Source of the DNA: Bacteroidales bacterium UBA1187
GTDB lineage: Bacteria > Bacteroidota > Bacteroidia > Bacteroidales > Paludibacteraceae
DNA length: 10,693 nt
Direction of reading: 5' to 3'
NCBI GenBank assembly: GCA_002309835.1
Contig: DBYL01000025.1
Location: forward strand, 152,620 to 163,312
Part shown: piece by piece, positions 6,356 to 10,693 of the stretch
Layout of the letters: every line of letters starts with the position of its first letter
Numbering within the stretch: position 1 is the stretch's first letter
Program-made: the position numbers and the translations under genes
The notes under the pieces: model-generated
Told to the model about the DNA's origin: nothing
What the model saw: the letters and a program-made list of their open reading frames with translations, nothing else
The model's database searches: none

Positions 6356-6769
6356 ATGATTACTTTCTCGACAGATAATATTAGTATGCCTGCGCTCGAC
6401 GAGCGCCAAGTAGGTCGTTGGATACGCGCCGTAGCAGCGGAGTATGGTTTTGCCATAGGTAATATCCATTATATCTTCTGCTCCGACGAACGCGAACTGG
6501 AGGTGAATCGTCAGTTCCTCGGGCACGACTATTACACCGATATTATCACGTTTGACTACTCCACAGTCTCTACGCTCAACGGCGATATTTTCATCTCTCT
6601 TGACACCGTGCACTCCAATGCAGAGCAATTGGGTGTCGCGTTTGACGAGGAGTTACGTCGTATTCTCATCCACGGCATTCTGCATCTTACCGGTCAAGGA
6701 GACAAGACGCCGGAGACAAAAGCCCAGATGACGGCAAAGGAAGACAAAGCACTGGCGCTTTGGCGCTGA
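6356..6769 (+). CDS. ybeY: Endoribonuclease YbeY, rRNA maturation factor
   Basis: A 137-residue member of the UPF0054/YbeY family, single-strand endoribonucleases that help 16S rRNA 3'-end maturation and ribosome quality control in the cytoplasm. The family's central motif appears as DYYTDIITFDYS (58-69), then GDIFIS (76-81), and the metal-binding helix IHGILHLTGQGDKT (105-118). His106 and His110 are the first two zinc ligands. At the position of the third ligand (His124 in E. coli, same spacing) there is Asp116. I recall HG-LHL-G-(x)-DK as the normal form in Bacteroidota, so the enzyme should still be functional. The gene begins directly at the end of the spmAB stop codon. A terminator hairpin lies 31 bp downstream. 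Confidence 0.93.
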   Translation: MITFSTDNISMPALDERQVGRWIRAVAAEYGFAIGNIHYIFCSDERELEVNRQFLGHDYYTDIITFDYSTVSTLNGDIFISLDTVHSNAEQLGVAFDEELRRILIHGILHLTGQGDKTPETKAQMTAKEDKALALWR

Positions 6770-6800
6770 AATGGAGATTAATTGACGATTATTGTGTATT

Positions 6801-6833
6801 CTGCATCAAAAATTTGGTGCAGTTGTTTTTTTT
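6801..6833 (+). terminator. Intrinsic terminator of spmAB-ybeY operon
   Basis: CTGCATC (6801-6807) pairs with GGTGCAG (6816-6822) as a 7-bp stem with one G-U pair and an 8-base loop. TTG and eight Ts follow (to 6833). The hairpin plus U-tract is a typical rho-independent terminator. Its 3' half contains the -33 box of the next gene's promoter. Confidence 0.65.
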
Positions 6834-6844
6834 ACATATCTTTG
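6813..6844 (+). promoter_or_regulatory. Predicted promoter of pectate lyase gene
   Basis: The -33 box TTTG (6813-6816) and -7 box TATCTTTG (6837-6844) are separated by 20 bp, in line with the Bacteroidota consensus. Transcription should start near 6849, leaving a leader of about 15 bases before the ATG. No Shine-Dalgarno sequence is present. The -33 box and spacer lie inside the preceding terminator. Confidence 0.7.
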
Positions 6845-6864
6845 TGTGCAAAATTTGTTCGTCT

Positions 6865-9800
6865 ATGAAACGTCTATCCGCTTTCTTCTGTGCCGTAGGG
6901 TTGTTCCTTGCAATGAGTGCTAATGCAGTCAATTACTGTGCTTCCTCTTCGTGGGGAAACGCCGGCACAAGCGTCACCGGTGGCGGCAATGCTACGCCTA
7001 CGCTGGTCTCTTCTGTGAGCGAACTCAAGTCCGCATTAGGTAGCAAAGCAAAGAACAAAGTGGTGATTATCACGAAGAATCTCACGTTCACCTCAATGCT
7101 CACTATTCAGGATGCTCAGAATATCACGCTGATGGCGCTGCCCGGTGTCAAATTAGTAAGCGAGAAACAAGATGCCACTAATTCAGGCATCCTGTATGTC
7201 AAGCGTTCTTCCAATGTCCTCTTTCGTAACCTGACTTTTGAGGGACCGGGCGCGTACGACTGCGACGGTAATGATCTGCTCTGTTTCGAGAAAGTAACAA
7301 ACGCTTGGGTGGATCACTGTGATTTTCAAGACGGCTGTGACGGCAATTTCGATAACAAGAGTACTACGGACAACGTGACGGTCAGTTGGTGCCGTTTCAG
7401 ATACCTTAAAGAACCTAGAGCAGGCGGTTCGGGTGGTGCGGCTGACCACCGTTTCACCAACCTGCTCGGTTCGTCTTCTTCTGACAAACCTTCGGACGGT
7501 ACGTATAACTTCACCTGGGCTTACTGCTGGTGGGATGAAGGATGTGTAGAGCGCATGGTGCGTTGCCGTAATGCAGAGTTACACTTCCTCAACTGCTATT
7601 GGAATAGTTCTGTAGCCAACTACTATGTTGGTCCGGAGAACGCCAAGGCTTATTTTGAGGGCTGTACGTTTGAAGGCAAGGCTAATTCGTCCTCCAAGAT
7701 CTTCAAATCCTACGGAGGTACCAACGCCTGCAAGTTCGTTAACTGCTCCGGCAAGTTTCCCTCTAATAGCGGAACCGTCTCTGCGCCAAGTTATAGTTAT
7801 GACCAACTAAGTGCAGCAGACGCAAAGAGTTACGTTACCAACAGCACCTGCGGCGCAGGAGCAACCCTGACAGTAACCACAGCCGGAGCCGTCAGCAGTT
7901 CTTGCGACGGCGGCAGCACACCTGATCCGGGCACTGATCCCGATCCCGAAGATCCTCCGACGCCGGTGACGAGTGATTTGACATGGAATTTCTCGACAAG
8001 CGATTTCACCTCATTGGTAGGTGATATCACAGCAAGCACAACTGTTAAAGGCCTCACTATTGCAGCCACAAGTGACAAAAAGGTAACTATTAGTACTAGT
8101 TCCAAAACGATTGAGGGCGTTAGTTTTACACATGTACTGAAGACCGGCGGATCAGGTGCTTCTAACGCACGAACCTTACGTTTTGCGGTCACAGGCAATT
8201 GTACAATTGAAATATATTGTATCAGTTCCAATAGTACAGATACTCGTACATTAAATATCTATACCGGCAGTTACGGAGGAGATGTTGCTGCTACACGCTC
8301 GGTAGGCACTACTGCGTCTAAGCAAACCTATGATTATACGGGGGGCGCAACTACTATCTACTTGTGTAGTGCAAGCGGAGGTATGAATTTCTATGCCATC
8401 AACGTGATCTATTCTGGCACACCGACTCCCACCTACACGCTGACATACGACGAAAACGGAGGCGACGGTACAATGGAAGAGCAGACCGTTGACGAAGGTC
8501 AATCCGTAACCGTCAAAGCCAATGCTTTCACCGCTCCTACCGGCTATAGTTTCAAAGAATGGAACACCAATGCAAAGGGTTCCGGTACGAAATATACTGT
8601 AGGCCAAAGCGTAACGATGACCGAAGATATCACGCTGTATGCCGTTTGGCAGGCCAATACGTACACCGTAACATTAAATGCCGGCGAAGGCACAGGTGGT
8701 ACGGCGAGTGTGCAGGCTACTTTTGATGCCGCTATGCCGAACATCTCCATCCCCAGCCGCAACGGATATACCTTCAAAGGCTATTTCTCAGAGGCTAACG
8801 GTGCAGGCACGCAGTACTACGACGCTAACGGCAGTAGTACGAACAGCTGGGTAACGCCTTCCGATGCCACGTTATACGCTGCTTGGGAAGAGCAATCTGG
8901 CGAGACGCCGATGACGACAGGTGACCTCCATTTCTGGTTCTTCTATGCTCCGGATGCGGAGACCAACAACGTAGAAAATGACAACACCGTATTTTCTAAC
9001 ATGGTGGTTTCCGGCAGCCAAATGGCAGGTAGTATCACTATTGATGGCAAGAGCTATTCAGTTACTCGTCGTACCGGTGATACGCAGGTATTTGGAAACT
9101 TCACTATTCCCGAGAATAAGAAAGCTATTTTCTATGCACTTGCTGTGTCGTCAGGTGGTGCAGATCGACAGATTAACCTCATCAACGGCACCACTAAATA
9201 TGAATTCTCTGTACCGGGCGGAAGTAGCGCTTACCAACGTATAGAGAGCGATTCCCTGCCGGCAGGTACGTACTCTATCGAGCGCGAAGGAAGTAGCAAC
9301 GTTCGCATGGCAATTGTAGTGCTTAAGATATGCGACAGTCAAGGAGGAACGGAGCCTCCTACTCCCGTGATTTACACCGTTACATGGAATGCGAATGGAG
9401 GAGAATGTGCTACGGAAACCACTACCATAGAGGAAAATACAGCACTTGGCGAATTACCCGTAGCCTCCAAAGAGAATCATACCTTTGACGGTTGGTTCAC
9501 CCAAGCCGTAGGCGGAGAGCAGATCTCAGCCGAGACGATTATCACACAGGACACTACATTCTATGCACATTATACGGAGAGTGGTGGTGTAGATCCAACG
9601 CCTACTACGCATACATTGACGTGGAATTTCTCTGATAGCAAGTTCGATGCGTTGGTTGGTAATATTGAAACCAATCAAACTATTGATGGTCTCACATTAG
9701 TAGCAGGCGCTGTAGATAAGCAACACATGACTATTGATGCAAGCAGCAAAGAATATGTAGTTCGCGAGGGAGATACTATTAAGTTTACCAGACGCCTTAA

Positions 9801-10203
9801 ATCAAATGGTTCTATAAAGGCTGACTATCGCCATTGGACATTTGAAGTTGCAGGTAATTGCACAATTGAGATCTATGGTATGAGCGGAAGTTCGTCTGAA
9901 CGGATATTAAATATCTATACTGGTTCTCTAAATATCTCCGCTCCAGTGGCACAAAGACCCATGGGTACAAGTTTTAGCAAACAAACCTTTGAATATACAG
10001 GTCCGTCCACCACAATTACTATGGGCTCGGGCAATAGCGGTATCAATATCTACGCCATCAATGTAATCTATCCGTCACCTACTCCTACGGACATTGAGAA
10101 TGTCGCAGAGAGGAACGCGGCACGCAAAGTAATTCACAACGGACAAGTGTTTATTATCCGCGATGACAAGACATATACTATAATAGGTACGCGCGTAGAA
10201 TAA
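6865..10203 (+). CDS. Secreted multidomain pectate lyase (PL1-like) with InlB-type repeats
   Basis: Predicted to cleave pectate by beta-elimination outside the cell. The chosen ATG gives a Sec signal peptide (MKR, hydrophobic core, cleavage after Ala21). The open frame extends 35 codons upstream, but that part overlaps ybeY and the promoter. Residues about 22-347 form a right-handed-helix lyase domain with WVDHCDF (148-154), DGCDGNFDNK (156-165), TVSWCRF, Lys182 and RMVRCR (230-235). Arg230 and Arg235 have the spacing of catalytic Arg218 and Arg223 of PelC, as I recall them. After a Pro/Asp linker come domain D1 (371-516), two InlB-type repeats (524-595, 600-674), a diverged D-like domain (687-824), a third InlB repeat (837-903), D3 (918-1069) and a short C-terminal tail (1075-1112). 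D domains probably bind carbohydrate, by analogy only. Export via the T9SS is likely but the tail is not the classical domain. Confidence 0.88.
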   Translation: MKRLSAFFCAVGLFLAMSANAVNYCASSSWGNAGTSVTGGGNATPTLVSSVSELKSALGSKAKNKVVIITKNLTFTSMLTIQDAQNITLMALPGVKLVSEKQDATNSGILYVKRSSNVLFRNLTFEGPGAYDCDGNDLLCFEKVTNAWVDHCDFQDGCDGNFDNKSTTDNVTVSWCRFRYLKEPRAGGSGGAADHRFTNLLGSSSSDKPSDGTYNFTWAYCWWDEGCVERMVRCRNAELHFLNCYWNSSVANYYVGPENAKAYFEGCTFEGKANSSSKIFKSYGGTNACKFVNCSGKFPSNSGTVSAPSYSYDQLSAADAKSYVTNSTCGAGATLTVTTAGAVSSSCDGGSTPDPGTDPDPEDPPTPVTSDLTWNFSTSDFTSLVGDITASTTVKGLTIAATSDKKVTISTSSKTIEGVSFTHVLKTGGSGASNARTLRFAVTGNCTIEIYCISSNSTDTRTLNIYTGSYGGDVAATRSVGTTASKQTYDYTGGATTIYLCSASGGMNFYAINVIYSGTPTPTYTLTYDENGGDGTMEEQTVDEGQSVTVKANAFTAPTGYSFKEWNTNAKGSGTKYTVGQSVTMTEDITLYAVWQANTYTVTLNAGEGTGGTASVQATFDAAMPNISIPSRNGYTFKGYFSEANGAGTQYYDANGSSTNSWVTPSDATLYAAWEEQSGETPMTTGDLHFWFFYAPDAETNNVENDNTVFSNMVVSGSQMAGSITIDGKSYSVTRRTGDTQVFGNFTIPENKKAIFYALAVSSGGADRQINLINGTTKYEFSVPGGSSAYQRIESDSLPAGTYSIEREGSSNVRMAIVVLKICDSQGGTEPPTPVIYTVTWNANGGECATETTTIEENTALGELPVASKENHTFDGWFTQAVGGEQISAETIITQDTTFYAHYTESGGVDPTPTTHTLTWNFSDSKFDALVGNIETNQTIDGLTLVAGAVDKQHMTIDASSKEYVVREGDTIKFTRRLKSNGSIKADYRHWTFEVAGNCTIEIYGMSGSSSERILNIYTGSLNISAPVAQRPMGTSFSKQTFEYTGPSTTITMGSGNSGINIYAINVIYPSPTPTDIENVAERNAARKVIHNGQVFIIRDDKTYTIIGTRVE
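7975..8412 (+). repeat. Domain D1 of the pectate lyase, first copy of duplicated module
   Basis: Encodes a beta-rich domain of about 146 residues running from DLTWNFS to FYAINVIY. It matches D3 near the C-terminus along its length: LTWNFS at the start, GNCTIEIY and LNIYTG in the middle, SKQT-(Y/F)-(D/E)-YTG, and YAINVIY at the end. The DNA is also alike in places: 24 of 30 bases between 8191-8220 and 9850-9879. I do not recognise a named family. A carbohydrate-binding role is only inferred from its place in a lyase. Confidence 0.75.
8434..8649 (+). repeat. InlB-type (Listeria-Bacteroides) repeat 1
   Basis: Encodes residues 524-595 with the family pattern YTLTYDENGG, GYSFKEWNT, GSGTKY and a closing ITLYAVW. 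These repeats are small beta-grasp-like spacers in surface and secreted proteins. Here two stand in tandem between D1 and the middle domain. Confidence 0.85.
8662..8886 (+). repeat. InlB-type (Listeria-Bacteroides) repeat 2
   Basis: Encodes residues 600-674 with YTVTLNAGEGTGG, NGYTFKGYFSEANGAGTQYY and a closing ATLYAAW. It follows repeat 1 after four residues and differs from it in a longer segment before the last strand. Confidence 0.83.
8923..9336 (+). repeat. Middle domain D2, probable diverged copy of D1/D3
   Basis: Encodes residues 687-824, from DLHFWFFYAP to AIVVLKICD. The order of features resembles D1 and D3: an aromatic opening strand, KSYSVTRRTGD, FTIPENKKAIFYALAVSS followed by QINLINGT, then a SYSIE-like strand (TYSIEREGSS) and a closing hydrophobic strand. 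Sequence identity is low, so common origin is an inference. Confidence 0.4.
9373..9573 (+). repeat. InlB-type (Listeria-Bacteroides) repeat 3
   Basis: Encodes residues 837-903 with YTVTWNANGGECATE, HTFDGWFTQAVGGEQI and TTFYAHYTE. It lies between the middle domain and D3. The last Trp of the family pattern is replaced by Tyr. Confidence 0.82.
9616..10071 (+). repeat. Domain D3 of the pectate lyase, second copy of duplicated module
   Basis: Encodes about 152 residues (918-1069) from LTWNFSDSKF to YAINVIY, a close relative of D1. It carries an insertion near REGDTIKF and lacks D1's cysteines. D1 and D3 share identical stretches at GNCTIEIY, LNIYTGS and YAINVIY, and long DNA matches such as 14 identical bases at 8251 and 9907. 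Confidence 0.75.
10087..10200 (+). other. Short C-terminal tail of the lyase, candidate sorting signal
   Basis: The last 38 residues (1075-1112) read as TDIENVAER and a basic linker, then KVIHNGQVFIIRDDKTY and a Gly-containing final strand ending RVE. Many secreted Bacteroidales proteins, as I recall, end in this K-x-NGQ-hydrophobic-DGK-Y-x-GxxV pattern. It is about half the length of the classical T9SS C-terminal domain. Function as a T9SS signal is inferred from this and from the T9SS genes nearby. Confidence 0.5.
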
Positions 10204-10218
10204 CGCATCCTCCTAAAC

Positions 10219-10256
10219 AATAAATCAGGGCGACCATGTGGCCGCCCTGATTTATT
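10219..10256. terminator. Bidirectional intrinsic terminator between converging genes
   Basis: A 17-bp stem with a single A-C mismatch (arms 10219-10235 and 10240-10256) and the loop ATGT, GC-rich toward the loop (CAGGGCG/CGCCCTG). A-rich sequence precedes and T-rich sequence follows, so it gives a U-tract on either strand. It lies 15 bp after the lyase stop and 14 bp beyond the stop of the iron-sulfur subunit gene, and should end both transcripts. Confidence 0.9.
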
Positions 10257-10270
10257 TTGCCCACTTGCGT

Positions 10271-10693
10271 TTAGTCTTGGAACTTAGCGCAGAGGAACTC
10301 GCGGTTGAGGCGAGCGATGTTTGCGAGGCTGACGGATTTCGGGCACTCAGCGGCACATGCGCCGGTGTTGGTACAGTTACCGAATCCGAGTTCGTCCATC
10401 TTGGCCACCATCGCTTTCGCACGCGCTGCAGCCTCAATCTTGCCTTGCGGCAGAAGAGCGAGTTGCGAAACCTTCGCAGCTACGAACAACATTGCCGAGC
10501 CGTTCTTACAAGCCGCAGCACAAGCGCCGCAACCGATACAACTGGCAGCATCCATGGCTTCGTCTGCTACCGGCTTCGGAATAGGAATGGCGTTCGCGTC
10601 AGGTACACCACCGGTATTGACGGAAACGAAACCACCGGCTTGCATGATCTTGTCATATGCGCCACGATCCACCATGAGGTCCTTGATTACAGG
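10271..10693 (-). CDS. sdhB: Succinate dehydrogenase/fumarate reductase iron-sulfur subunit, C-terminal part
   Basis: The 140 visible residues are the C-terminal half of the iron-sulfur subunit of succinate dehydrogenase or fumarate reductase, which passes electrons between the flavoprotein and the membrane quinone site. The frame continues past the window edge (PVIKDL precedes an internal Met), so the start and the [2Fe-2S] domain are missing. Counting from the edge, CIGCGAC and the next Cys (52, 55, 58, 62) and NCTNTGACAAECP (Cys107, 113, 117) give the standard ligand pattern. The [4Fe-4S] cluster takes 52, 55, 58 and 117; the [3Fe-4S] cluster takes 62, 107 and 113. In anaerobic Bacteroidales this complex usually works as fumarate reductase, so frdB would also be a fair name. 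The flavoprotein and membrane subunit genes would lie beyond the window. Confidence 0.95.
   Translation of the reverse strand, partial: PVIKDLMVDRGAYDKIMQAGGFVSVNTGGVPDANAIPIPKPVADEAMDAASCIGCGACAAACKNGSAMLFVAAKVSQLALLPQGKIEAAARAKAMVAKMDELGFGNCTNTGACAAECPKSVSLANIARLNREFLCAKFQD

Noticed and set aside
6760..6864. 35-codon N-terminal extension of the pectate lyase
   Set aside because: It overlaps the end of ybeY and covers the terminator and promoter; the Met at 6865 begins a clean signal peptide.
7830..8231. Minus-strand open frame of 133 codons opposite D1
   Set aside because: Val/Pro/Ser-rich shadow of a repetitive Thr/Ser-rich coding region, with no start signal or known motif.
1..10693. 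CRISPR arrays, tRNA or rRNA genes, insertion sequences, phage genes
   Set aside because: I looked for short regular repeats, clover-leaf-like segments, transposase motifs and flanking inverted repeats and saw none; gene spacing leaves no gap above 170 bases.

Overview
The window looks like a chromosomal piece of a Bacteroidales bacterium (phylum Bacteroidota), probably an uncultured gut- or rumen-type lineage. Three things point there. There is a porP-porK-porL-porM cluster of the type IX secretion system (T9SS). All four promoters I can find are of the Bacteroidota type (TTTG or TTG, about 20 bp, TAnnTTTG). Shine-Dalgarno sequences are essentially absent, and the remaining genes have Bacteroidota-style sequences. 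Genus cannot be fixed from the sequence alone.

Layout. Positions 1-3664, minus strand: a T9SS operon read right to left. A promoter at 3633-3664 precedes a small acidic DUF2795-like protein, then porP/sprF, gldK/porK, gldL/porL and the first four codons of gldM/porM at the window edge. Spacing is 2-42 bp, so this is one transcript. Upstream of its promoter is an AT-rich stretch with phased A-tracts. Positions 3743-5066, minus strand: a two-gene unit, a class I SAM-dependent methyltransferase followed 1 bp later by a PduO-type cob(I)alamin adenosyltransferase. Positions 5123-6769, plus strand: a fused SpmA-SpmB membrane protein abutting ybeY (TAA directly followed by ATG). The two units diverge from a short, strikingly symmetrical bidirectional promoter in which both predicted transcription starts fall on the A of the ATG.

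Positions 6801-10256, plus strand: a terminator hairpin that overlaps the next promoter, then a large secreted multidomain pectate lyase of 1112 residues. It has a signal peptide, a PL1-like catalytic domain, three copies (one strongly diverged) of an unnamed beta-rich domain interleaved with three InlB-type repeats, and a short C-terminal tail that may be a sorting signal. A bidirectional terminator separates it from the C-terminal part of a succinate dehydrogenase/fumarate reductase iron-sulfur subunit on the minus strand.

How the parts may fit together. The T9SS core complex drives export across the outer membrane. The pectate lyase, with its signal peptide and conserved-looking C-terminal tail, is a plausible client in the same window, although the tail is not the classical long T9SS domain. 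The other genes are housekeeping: cobalamin activation, rRNA processing, anaerobic respiration and an uncharacterised Gate-domain membrane protein. The points most worth following are the mirror-image leaderless promoter, the interleaved repeat architecture and tail of the lyase, and the DUF2795 protein leading the T9SS operon.
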